NCBI RefSeq assembly: GCF_042684485.1
Contig: NZ_JBHULM010000007.1
Location: 124,001-188,000 of the forward strand
Reading direction: 5' to 3'
DNA from: Oceanihabitans gracilariae
GTDB taxonomy: Bacteria > Bacteroidota > Bacteroidia > Flavobacteriales > Flavobacteriaceae
Length of the DNA stretch: 64,000 nucleotides
Part shown: piece by piece, positions 44,236 through 52,462 of the stretch
How the letters are laid out: every line of letters starts with the position of its first letter
How positions within the stretch are numbered: position 1 is the stretch's first letter
Translations under genes and position numbers: made by a program
Notes under the pieces: generated by a model
What the model was told of the DNA's origin: nothing
Databases searched by the model: none
Seen by the model: only the letters and a program-made list of their open reading frames with translations

Positions 44236-45297
44236 ATGGCTGGAAATTCTATAGGAAATATATTTAAAGTCACCACTTTTGGTGAATCTCACGGAATAGC
44301 AATTGGTGGAATTATTGATGGTTGCCCTTCAGGAATCGCATTAGATTTTGATGCTATTCAAAACGAGTTAAACCGAAGAAAACCAGGACAATCTGAAATT
44401 GTTACACAGCGTAAAGAACCAGATACAGTAGAGTTTCTTTCAGGTATTTTTGAAGGAGTAACCACAGGAACCTCTATAGGATTTACCATTAAAAACGCCA
44501 ATCAGAAATCTAAAGATTATTCGCATATCAAAGACGTATATCGTCCTAGTCATGCCGATTATACTTATGACAAAAAGTATGGTGTTCGTGATTATAGAGG
44601 AGGAGGACGTAGTTCTGCGCGTGAAACAGCATGTAGAGTAGTTGCAGGAGCAATAGCTAAACAAGTACTAAAAGATGTAAAAATAAATGCATTTACCTCT
44701 TCGGTAGGTGAAATATTTATTGATAAACCATACCAAGATTTAGATTTTTCTAAAACCGAAACCAATATAGTACGTTGTCCTGATGAAAAAATAGCAGAAC
44801 AAATGATTGCTAGAATTAAAGAAATTAGAAAACAAGGTGATACTATTGGTGGTACAGTAACTTGCGTGTTGCAAAATGTTCCTGTTGGTTTAGGAGAACC
44901 TGTTTTTGATAGACTACATGCAGAACTTGGTAAAGCCATGCTTTCTATAAACGCAGTTAAAGGTTTTGAATACGGAAGCGGTTTTTGTGGTGCAAAAATG
45001 AAAGGTAGTGAGCATAACGATTTGTTTAATGCAGACGGAAGCACAAAAACAAACCTTTCTGGTGGTATTCAAGGAGGAATAAGTAACGGAATGGATATTT
45101 ATTTTCGTGTTGCTTTTAAACCTGTTGCTACCATTATGCAAAAGCAAGAAACAATCAATAGCGAAGGAGAAGTTGTAGAAATGCAAGGAAAAGGAAGACA
45201 TGATCCTTGTGTGGTTCCTCGTGCTATACCAATAGTAGAAGCAATGGCTGCTATGGTTTTAACAGATTATTATTTGTTAAATAAAATGCATTCTTAA
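44236..45297 (+). CDS. aroC: Chorismate synthase
   Basis: The product has 353 residues. Signatures: TFGESHGIAIGGIIDGCPSG at residues 12-31, YRPSHADYTYDKKYG, RGGGRSSARETA and GRHDPCVVPRA. It converts 5-enolpyruvylshikimate 3-phosphate to chorismate with reduced FMN, the last common step of aromatic amino-acid synthesis. The length is standard. It stands as its own transcription unit. Confidence 0.97.
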   Translation: MAGNSIGNIFKVTTFGESHGIAIGGIIDGCPSGIALDFDAIQNELNRRKPGQSEIVTQRKEPDTVEFLSGIFEGVTTGTSIGFTIKNANQKSKDYSHIKDVYRPSHADYTYDKKYGVRDYRGGGRSSARETACRVVAGAIAKQVLKDVKINAFTSSVGEIFIDKPYQDLDFSKTETNIVRCPDEKIAEQMIARIKEIRKQGDTIGGTVTCVLQNVPVGLGEPVFDRLHAELGKAMLSINAVKGFEYGSGFCGAKMKGSEHNDLFNADGSTKTNLSGGIQGGISNGMDIYFRVAFKPVATIMQKQETINSEGEVVEMQGKGRHDPCVVPRAIPIVEAMAAMVLTDYYLLNKMHS

Positions 45298-45456
45298 ATT
45301 GCTATGAAACACAAGCCTTGGCATATAAAAAGTGCTTTTGGGTGTAATAAAGTACATAGAAAACAAATGCATTAAACCTATGTAGTATTGCTAGGTTTAT
45401 AAAAATGGAAAAAATAAGTTTAATATAACAGGTTACTGCCTTCACTGGAAAAGTAT

Positions 45457-46782
45457 ATGAAGAAATTAGAACTACACTGGAAAATATTAATAGGAATGCT
45501 ACTTGGTTTAGTATTTGGTTTTTTAATGTTACAAATATCTTGGGGAAAAGATTTTATAACAGACTGGATAAAACCACTAGGAACCATATTTGTAAAGCTT
45601 CTTAAACTTATTGCAGTTCCGTTAATTCTAGCTTCGCTTATTAAAGGTATATCTGATTTAAAAGACATTTCAAAATTTAAAAATATTGGTATTCGTACGA
45701 TACTAACCTATATTTTAACTACTGTTATAGCTATTACCATTGGTTTGTTATTGGTAAATATTATTGCTCCTGGTGACGGAATTTCTGAAGAAACCATTAA
45801 TAAACTTACAGAAACATACTCTAACAATAGTAGTGTACAAGCAAAGATAGCAGAAGCTTCAAGACAAAAAGATAGTGGTCCATTACAGTTTTTAGAAGAT
45901 ATGGTTCCAGAAAATGCATTTTCTGCAATGAGCAATAACAAGCTTATGTTGCAAGTAATTTTCTTTTCTATCTTTTTAGGATTATCCATGTTGCTTATTG
46001 GTGAAAAGCGAGCAGAACCAATGAAAAACTTCTTCGATTCCTTAAATGATATTGTTCTTAAAATGGTAGATTTAATCATGTTAACAGCGCCTATAGCTGT
46101 TTTTGCACTATTAGCAAATGTGGTTGTTTCTTCAGATGATCCGGACTTGTTATTAGCATTAGTAAAATATGCAGGAGTAGTGGTACTTGGATTAGCATTA
46201 TTGGTTGTTTTTTACTGTGTGTTAGTAGCTACAGTAGCCAAGAAAAATCCGTTATGGTTTTTAAAAGAAATAAGTCCAGCGCAATTATTGGCATTTTCTA
46301 CAAGTAGTAGTGCAGCAACTTTACCTGTAACTATGGAGCGTGTAGAAGAGCATATTGGTGTAGATAAAGAGGTGTCTAGTTTTGTGTTACCTGTAGGTGC
46401 TACCATAAATATGGATGGTACTAGTTTATACCAAGCTGTAGCAGCTGTTTTTATAGCACAAGCTTTAGCTTTTGATTTAAGTTTTGCCGACCAATTAACT
46501 ATTGTACTTACGGCATTATTAGCATCTATTGGTAGTGCTGCAGTTCCTGGAGCAGGAATGGTAATGTTGGTAATTGTTTTAGAATCTATAGGCTTTCCAG
46601 CAGATAAATTAGCTATTGGTTTAGCGCTTATCTTTGCTGTAGACAGACCTTTAGATATGTGTAGAACAGTAATAAACGTAACAGGAGATGCTGCTGTTTC
46701 TATGATTGTAGCTAAATCTGTAGGTAAACTTGGAGAACCAAAAGTTAAAAATTGGGACGACAATTACGAAGAAGTAAAGTAA
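45457..46782 (+). CDS. Dicarboxylate/amino acid:cation symporter (DAACS family)
   Basis: The product has 441 residues with eight or so membrane helices. Family motifs: FSTSSSAATLPVTMERVEEH (serine-rich hairpin), GATINMDGTSLYQAVAAVFI and FAVDRPLDMCRTVINVTGD, which carries the substrate-binding Asp/Arg. It takes up glutamate, aspartate or C4-dicarboxylates with Na+ or H+. It starts at ATG 45,457, and no partner gene is present. Confidence 0.93.
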   Translation: MKKLELHWKILIGMLLGLVFGFLMLQISWGKDFITDWIKPLGTIFVKLLKLIAVPLILASLIKGISDLKDISKFKNIGIRTILTYILTTVIAITIGLLLVNIIAPGDGISEETINKLTETYSNNSSVQAKIAEASRQKDSGPLQFLEDMVPENAFSAMSNNKLMLQVIFFSIFLGLSMLLIGEKRAEPMKNFFDSLNDIVLKMVDLIMLTAPIAVFALLANVVVSSDDPDLLLALVKYAGVVVLGLALLVVFYCVLVATVAKKNPLWFLKEISPAQLLAFSTSSSAATLPVTMERVEEHIGVDKEVSSFVLPVGATINMDGTSLYQAVAAVFIAQALAFDLSFADQLTIVLTALLASIGSAAVPGAGMVMLVIVLESIGFPADKLAIGLALIFAVDRPLDMCRTVINVTGDAAVSMIVAKSVGKLGEPKVKNWDDNYEEVK

Positions 46783-46930
46783 ATACATTTCCCTTTTTAT
46801 TTTAAAGATTTTAGTTTTTTATACTGCCTTTGTTGAAGTATCTATAATTATTATACCTAATTACTTTTTAGGTTTGTTTGGCGTAAAAATTATTTCTAAA
46901 TTTATCTAAACCAACCTAAATTGAAAACGT

Positions 46931-47968
46931 ATGAATGTTTGCTTTATAATGTATCCTTGGGAGGAGATTGATGCAGAAAATGATACCAGTTTATCCTTAA
47001 TTAAAGAATGTGCAAAAAGAGGTCATGGTGTTGCCATGTGTACACCTGCTAACCTTACCATTAGAGATAGTGTTACCAGTGCTTTTTGTAATGTAATAGG
47101 TAGAATGGAAAAAGTGCCTAACTCTTTAAAAGCCTTTTATAATAAAGCAGTATTAAGAGAAGAAATGCTTCCGCTTGCTGGTTTTGATGCTATATTTTTT
47201 AGAGCAAACCCTCCTTTAGATCCTATCATGCTTAACTTTTTAGATTCTGTAAAAGACGATGTGTTTATTATAAACTCTATTGAAGGTATGCGTGAAGCAA
47301 ATAATAAATTATACACAGCAGCTTTTGGTGATGCACACAGTAATATTATACCTAATACACATGTATCTAAAAACAAAAACTACTTAGTAAAACAGATTAA
47401 AGAATCTAAGGCAGATAAAATGATTATAAAACCACTAAATGGCTTTGGTGGTTCTGGTGTTATTCTTATTGAAAAATCGGCAATGAACAATATCAATTCG
47501 CTGTTAGATTTTTATATAAATAGCTCTGACGGAAGCTCTAACTACGTTATACTTCAAGATTATATTGAAGGTGCAGATCAAGGTGATGTACGTATATTAT
47601 TATTGAATGGAGAGCCTGTTGGTGCCATGAAACGTATTCCTGGTAATGAAGATCATCGTTCTAATGTATCTGCAGGAGGAACCATTGCTAAGCACACACT
47701 TACTAAAGCTGAAAAAGCATTGTGCAAACAAATAGGACCTAAACTAGTAAAAGACGGACTCTATTTTGTAGGTATTGATGTTATTGGTGGAAAATTAGTA
47801 GAAGTAAATGTCATGTCGCCAGGCGGAATTACTTATATTAATAAAGTATACAAAAGCAAAATTAAAGTAGAAGAACGTGTTATTGACTTTTTAGAAAGCA
47901 AGGTATTAGATAAATTACAGGCTTTTGATAGACGTTCGCGTTTGCGTAAAACCGTAGAAGAGGCTTAG
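46931..47968 (+). CDS. ATP-grasp ligase, glutathione synthase (GshB)-like
   Basis: The product has 345 residues. N-terminal substrate domain (FIMYPWEEIDAENDTSL), then an ATP-grasp domain with KPLNGFGGSGVI, VILQDYIEGADQGDVRILLL and VEVNVMSPGGI. Called glutathione synthase by similarity. However, no gamma-glutamylcysteine ligase is nearby, the genome encodes bacillithiol synthesis (bshA), and the next genes form the N-formylglutamate amidohydrolase/QEGLA cluster. It may therefore ligate another amino acid or peptide. Confidence 0.85.
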   Translation: MNVCFIMYPWEEIDAENDTSLSLIKECAKRGHGVAMCTPANLTIRDSVTSAFCNVIGRMEKVPNSLKAFYNKAVLREEMLPLAGFDAIFFRANPPLDPIMLNFLDSVKDDVFIINSIEGMREANNKLYTAAFGDAHSNIIPNTHVSKNKNYLVKQIKESKADKMIIKPLNGFGGSGVILIEKSAMNNINSLLDFYINSSDGSSNYVILQDYIEGADQGDVRILLLNGEPVGAMKRIPGNEDHRSNVSAGGTIAKHTLTKAEKALCKQIGPKLVKDGLYFVGIDVIGGKLVEVNVMSPGGITYINKVYKSKIKVEERVIDFLESKVLDKLQAFDRRSRLRKTVEEA

Positions 47969-48031
47969 GGTTCAGTGTTCAGGATGCATTGAGCAGTATA
48001 CAGTAAACCATTTTCAGTAATAAAAACAAAT

Positions 48032-49198
48032 ATGTCTAATATACAACTAGATCGTTCTATAGTTTCTGTAGATTGGTTGCATGACAATATACATGCTTCT
48101 AATCTTGTAATTTTAAATGCTACCATACCTAAAGTGGTTGTGGATAAAGATGCTTCTTCCGAAGGGTTTCAAATACCAAACACCTTATTTTTTGATATAA
48201 AAAAGAAGTTTAGTAATGTAGATGATGCTTTTCCTAGTGCATTTCCTTCCGAAGAAACTTTCACCAATTCCGCACAAGAGTTAGGCATAAATAAGGATGC
48301 AGCCATTGTTTTGTATGATGAAAAAGGCATTTATTCTAGCGCAAGAGCTTGGTGGTTGTTTAAAGCCTTTGGTCATGATAATGTAGCGGTTTTAAATGGA
48401 GGTTTTCCAGAATGGAAAAGAAAAAATTTCCCTATAGTAAACAAACAAGCACCCAAAACAACAGTTGGTAATTTTCAAGCAAAGCAACAAGAAAATTATA
48501 TGGTGTTTTTTAAGGATATATTAAAAATTCAAGAAGATAGCAATTACACCATATTAGATGCTAGGTCTGCACAACGTTTTAACGGATTAGTAGCAGAGCC
48601 TAGAGAAGGATTACGAAGCGGAAACATACCGAATTCTAAAAACCTGCCATTTGAAGACCTTTTAAAAAACAAACAATTACTACCAAAAGAAGAAATACAA
48701 ACCATTTTTAACCAAGTAACCAAGCAGCAAGAAAATCTTGTTTTTAGTTGTGGATCAGGTATTACAGCCTGTGTATTAGCACTAGCAGCAACAGAACTTG
48801 GTTATACAAACCTTCGTGTTTATGATGGCTCATGGACAGAATACGGAAGTTTAATTACAAATACTACAAACATGCATTGGACAAAAAACGAACTCGTTGC
48901 TTACACCTTATTATACGCTGCAAATTCAAACTTTGAAGAAGGTAATAAAGAGCGAAACCTAATCATTGAAAAAGTAAACATGCAAACGTTTCAAAAAATT
49001 CATGACGAGTTTGATGCAGATAATGACTACCAAAGCATACAAAAAATTCAAAAGGGCTTAGAAGAACATCAGTTTACTCAAAAAGATGTAGATAAGTTAC
49101 TATTAGAAATAAAAAACCTGTTTTTTGCTGATGGTGATTTTGATATTTATGAGCGTATTATGTTTAGAAGTTTAAACAAATTATTAAGTGTAGAGTAA
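48032..49198 (+). CDS. Tandem-rhodanese sulfurtransferase with TerB-like C-terminal extension
   Basis: The product has 388 residues. A first, inactive rhodanese domain (about 8-135) is followed by a second with the active-site loop FSCGSGITACVLALA (SseA type, mercaptopyruvate or thiosulfate sulfurtransferase). After about residue 290 an extra helical domain (FDADNDYQSIQKIQ, then LFFADGDFDIYERIMFRSLN) resembles the acidic TerB fold. SseA usually ends after the second rhodanese domain, so the extension is unusual. The stop overlaps the next ATG (TAATG). Confidence 0.85.
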   Translation: MSNIQLDRSIVSVDWLHDNIHASNLVILNATIPKVVVDKDASSEGFQIPNTLFFDIKKKFSNVDDAFPSAFPSEETFTNSAQELGINKDAAIVLYDEKGIYSSARAWWLFKAFGHDNVAVLNGGFPEWKRKNFPIVNKQAPKTTVGNFQAKQQENYMVFFKDILKIQEDSNYTILDARSAQRFNGLVAEPREGLRSGNIPNSKNLPFEDLLKNKQLLPKEEIQTIFNQVTKQQENLVFSCGSGITACVLALAATELGYTNLRVYDGSWTEYGSLITNTTNMHWTKNELVAYTLLYAANSNFEEGNKERNLIIEKVNMQTFQKIHDEFDADNDYQSIQKIQKGLEEHQFTQKDVDKLLLEIKNLFFADGDFDIYERIMFRSLNKLLSVE

Positions 49199-50025
49199 TG
49201 CAAAAACTTAGTATAGCGCAAATAGTTTCTAAAATAGAAGCAGAAGAGTGTTTTCATGCAGTAGCTCAAGATTACTCTTTTACTCTTAAAATTGATTCTT
49301 ATACACACTATGTTTGTGGTGCAGTACATGATGGTCATCAATTTAGAAAAGAACTTTGGGATAATTGTTTGCATAGTGAATATGAGCGTTGGTATGAAGA
49401 AGATCCAGAAACCAAAAACATGGTGCAATCGCATCCTATTGTAATTGCAGGAATGGATTCTAGATTTGAATACGATTTAAATCGTGACCCAGAAACAGCA
49501 ATATATACAGATGCTTGGGGAAAACAACTTTGGAAACAACAACTACCTGAAAATATGGTAGCAAAAAGCTTAGAAAAGCATACCAATTTTTACCAAGTAG
49601 TACATGCGTTAATTAAAAAATTAGAGGAAAAGTTTGGCGTTTGTGTGGTATATGATATGCATAGCTACAACTGGAAACGTTGGACAAGAGAAGTACCAAC
49701 ATGGAATTTAGGAACCTCTAATGTAGATAATAATAGATTTGGTGAAGCTATTGAAACTTGGCGAAACAGTTTGAGTCAAATGCAACTACCTAACCATATA
49801 AAAAGCACTTCAAAAATTAACAATACCTTTCAAGGCAACGGTTATTTTTTAAAATATATCACCAATAATTTTAAAAATACATTAGTTTTGGCAACAGAAA
49901 TAGCCAAAGTATACTGTGATGAGTACAAACAAATTCTTTATCCAGAAGTGGTAGCTGCTGTTGAAAAAGAGTTACAGAGCAGACTGCCAGAACATGCAGC
50001 GGCATTTTACAAAAAACACAGATAG
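49198..50025 (+). CDS. N-formylglutamate amidohydrolase-family protein
   Basis: The product has 275 residues. The family pattern is visible in RFEYDLNRDPETAIYTDAWG, then VCVVYDMHSYNWKRW and GNGYFLKYITNNF. Classical members hydrolyse N-formylglutamate in histidine breakdown, but there are no hut genes here. The family often travels with DUF1704/QEGLA and ATP-grasp genes, as in this operon. It overlaps the rhodanese gene by one base and is followed directly by the QEGLA gene. Confidence 0.87.
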   Translation: MQKLSIAQIVSKIEAEECFHAVAQDYSFTLKIDSYTHYVCGAVHDGHQFRKELWDNCLHSEYERWYEEDPETKNMVQSHPIVIAGMDSRFEYDLNRDPETAIYTDAWGKQLWKQQLPENMVAKSLEKHTNFYQVVHALIKKLEEKFGVCVVYDMHSYNWKRWTREVPTWNLGTSNVDNNRFGEAIETWRNSLSQMQLPNHIKSTSKINNTFQGNGYFLKYITNNFKNTLVLATEIAKVYCDEYKQILYPEVVAAVEKELQSRLPEHAAAFYKKHR

Positions 50026-50032
50026 TTTTTAT

Positions 50033-51190
50033 ATGAATGCAGTAAATTCAAGCACAAAGGCCTTACTAAAAATAGACAATCGAATAGACGAACTTGTCAA
50101 GAAGATTGAACTTTTAAGCTATGTAAATCCTACAAATATTGAAACCGAAAAAGAGAAATTCTTTTCTAGTAAATATTTAACAGATCCTGTGTTTACCTAT
50201 CCTTCAATAAATTTTGATCGTTTTAAACTACATCGTGAATTGTTTGCACAACCTATTGAGCAAATTGAAGATCTAGAAATTAGACAATTATATGAAGATA
50301 TTATTTACGCTTATTCTGGACTTATTGCATGTATTGAAACTATTGGCGAAGGAAAAAAGTTCTATTACAATTCTTTACATTCTTTTGGAACACCAACCGA
50401 AGCAGACGTAGAAAATGCTAAGTTTATTCTTCATTTCAAAGGAGAAGATGCTCATGACGAACAATTTCTTCCGAAGTACAGGACAGAAGAAACTCAAGAA
50501 AAATTTCGCGAATATTCTACACGTTATGACTTTAGTTATCATATAAAGCTATCGGATAAAATGAGTGCTATTGCTATGGTTTTAAATAATATTCAAACCT
50601 TAGTGATTAATAAAAATCACGTTTTTTCTGAAAATGAAATAGAAGTATTAACCAATCATGAAATTGGTGTACATATGGTTACAGCTATTAATGGTATGTT
50701 ACATCCTTTAAAGATTTTTTCTCATGGTTTTCCTAATTACGAAGAAACACAAGAAGGCTTGGCTGTTTTTTCAGAGTACATGAGCAATAATCTTACTGTT
50801 AACAGATTAAAAGAATTAGCCTATCGTGTAATTGCTGTAGATGGTTTAGCAAAAGGATATTCGTTTTCAAGAACCTTTAGAGAGCTGCACAACCAATATG
50901 ATTTAGATAGAGAAACTGCTTTTTATATTACGTTAAGAGCGCATAGAGGAGGAGGTTTTACTAAAGATTACTTGTATTTATCAGGATTGAAAAAAGTGTA
51001 CAATTATTACAAACAAGGTAAAGATTTAAAGCTTTTACTTACCGGAAAAATATCTTTATCGTATTTAAATTCTATTGCGTCTCTTCATGATAAAGGACTT
51101 TCTGTTCCTGCAAAACACATTACAGATTCTTACTTACAAAACAAGAATAGCAACAAAACCATTGAGTATATTTTAGATAACTTGAAATAA
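50033..51190 (+). CDS. DUF1704 / QEGLA-motif protein, putative zinc carboxypeptidase
   Basis: The product has 386 residues from ATG 50,033, 7 bp after the preceding stop; an in-frame ATG at 49,961 lies inside the previous gene. The metal motif HEIGVH (about residues 209-214) and QEGLAVFSEYM (about 240-250) define the family once named flavohemoglobin expression-modulating. It is related to the eukaryotic MATCAP tyrosine carboxypeptidases. It is cytoplasmic. Together with the ATP-grasp and N-formylglutamate amidohydrolase genes it suggests attachment and removal of C-terminal residues; the target is unknown. Confidence 0.88.
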   Translation: MNAVNSSTKALLKIDNRIDELVKKIELLSYVNPTNIETEKEKFFSSKYLTDPVFTYPSINFDRFKLHRELFAQPIEQIEDLEIRQLYEDIIYAYSGLIACIETIGEGKKFYYNSLHSFGTPTEADVENAKFILHFKGEDAHDEQFLPKYRTEETQEKFREYSTRYDFSYHIKLSDKMSAIAMVLNNIQTLVINKNHVFSENEIEVLTNHEIGVHMVTAINGMLHPLKIFSHGFPNYEETQEGLAVFSEYMSNNLTVNRLKELAYRVIAVDGLAKGYSFSRTFRELHNQYDLDRETAFYITLRAHRGGGFTKDYLYLSGLKKVYNYYKQGKDLKLLLTGKISLSYLNSIASLHDKGLSVPAKHITDSYLQNKNSNKTIEYILDNLK

Positions 51191-51316
51191 GCGTGTAGTT
51201 TAACGGATTTTTTTACACCTAATTATTACTTATCTAGTTTTACGGTTGTATACCGATTTAATTTTAGTGCCTTTTATACTACGTATATCTTTGTAGTGTT
51301 AATAATATTTAGTCAC

Positions 51317-51583
51317 ATGAAATTAGTACCTTTTTTATCTTTATTTGTTTTTTCAATCTTTTCAGTATCTGCTCAAGATTTAGAAATAGATACTACTTTA
51401 CAAGCAATTTCTACACCTACAGAAATTACTTCTATTGCTTTAGAAAATGAGATTGAAATACCTGTTCTTTTTGACGAAAATACTATAGCAAGAAAAAAAT
51501 CTTACAAGTATATTATTGAAAACACACTTTCTGGAAGAAAAGATTTAATCTTTAAAACCAAAAAAATCAATACTATTTGTTAA
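51317..51583 (+). CDS. Small secreted hypothetical protein
   Basis: The product has 88 residues from ATG 51,317; a GTG at 51,296 is in frame but would spoil the signal peptide. MKLVPFLSLFVFSIFSVSAQ is a good signal peptide; the mature part is acidic with a basic end (FDENTIARKKSYKYII, KKINTIC). There is a single C-terminal Cys. I recognise no family. It lies between the QEGLA cluster and a small lipoprotein gene. Confidence 0.55.
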   Translation: MKLVPFLSLFVFSIFSVSAQDLEIDTTLQAISTPTEITSIALENEIEIPVLFDENTIARKKSYKYIIENTLSGRKDLIFKTKKINTIC

Positions 51584-51613
51584 TAACAACCTACCTACTT
51601 TAAACAAATTAAC

Positions 51614-51991
51614 ATGCAAAAGCCCTTCAAATCTAGCCTAATATTACTTTTTACTGTACTATCTACATTATTTTCTTGTAGTTCTGATGCAGATGATACT
51701 GAAAATACTACCAATGCCTTAGTTGGTGTATGGCAACGTATCGATTCTACTTCTAGTTTTGAAAACAAGTTTGTTTTTAACGCTGATAATTCTGGAATAC
51801 AAATCTCTTCAGAAACCAATATAGATGATACAGCAATTTCTAATGCTACTTCTTTAGAGTGGATTTCTGCTAATAATCAATTGCAATTACTAATTCATGA
51901 AGTGATTGAAACTCCTTATTATTTTAATGCAGAAGGACAGTTGGTTTTAAGCGCTATTTCAGAGATTCCTTATACCAGAATCGAAGAATAG
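51614..51991 (+). CDS. Small lipoprotein, lipocalin-like
   Basis: The product has 125 residues. The signal ends STLFSCSS with Cys at about 22. The mature part (ALVGVWQRIDSTSSFENKFV, then NADNSGIQISSET) follows the GxW-plus-strands pattern of lipocalin-like or META-type lipoproteins. Convergent with the DCC gene, whose stop lies 6 bp away. The function is unknown. Confidence 0.65.
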   Translation: MQKPFKSSLILLFTVLSTLFSCSSDADDTENTTNALVGVWQRIDSTSSFENKFVFNADNSGIQISSETNIDDTAISNATSLEWISANNQLQLLIHEVIETPYYFNAEGQLVLSAISEIPYTRIEE

Positions 51992-51996
51992 AAAGC

Positions 51997-52425
51997 TTAA
52001 TCTAAAAACTTAGCTTTTAGTTCAGGAGTTGGTATCATACAAGCTTCTTTTTTACCATACCATCTATATCTGTTTTTAGCAATATAATCATACACGCCAT
52101 TACGTATAAAGGTAGGCACCAACAAAAACACAGCCATTATATTATTAGGAAAACCTAAATGTTTTGCTATATGTAAGGCAGCAGTAGATTTTACTTGCAA
52201 ACCATTTGGGTTGGAGAAGAGTAGTAAAGAATCTGTTTTTACAGGATCTATATTGTACTTTTTTATAATGCTTTTACCAATTTCACTTTGTAAAGGCGCA
52301 AAACGAAACCTATCTTTTTTATCGTGTTTTATAACATATTGTACAGTGCTATTGCATAGATTGCAAACACCATCAAATAAAATAAGTTTTTTATGTTTTG
52401 GTAATTGGTTCATCATATTTTTCAC
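51997..52425 (-). CDS. DCC1-like thiol-disulfide oxidoreductase (DUF393)
   Basis: The product has 142 residues. The defining motif FDGVCNLCN has CxxC at Cys21 and Cys24, followed by FRFAPLQSEIGK and LHIAKHLGFPN. It has a thioredoxin-like fold and cytoplasmic location, with no signal peptide. The shorter start at MNQLPK (four residues in) is possible. The redox partner is unknown. Confidence 0.88.
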   Translation of the reverse strand: MKNMMNQLPKHKKLILFDGVCNLCNSTVQYVIKHDKKDRFRFAPLQSEIGKSIIKKYNIDPVKTDSLLLFSNPNGLQVKSTAALHIAKHLGFPNNIMAVFLLVPTFIRNGVYDYIAKNRYRWYGKKEACMIPTPELKAKFLD

Positions 52426-52462
52426 AAAAGTAGAACGGTTTTGTATTGGTTTTTAATAATTG

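Noticed and set aside
44592..45044. 150-residue minus-strand ORF inside aroC
   Set aside because: It lies entirely antisense to a clear chorismate synthase gene; its composition looks like the reverse of coding sequence.
46212..46763. 183-residue minus-strand ORF inside the symporter gene
   Set aside because: It is an antisense shadow of the DAACS coding region, with Ser/Ala/Thr-rich low-complexity content.
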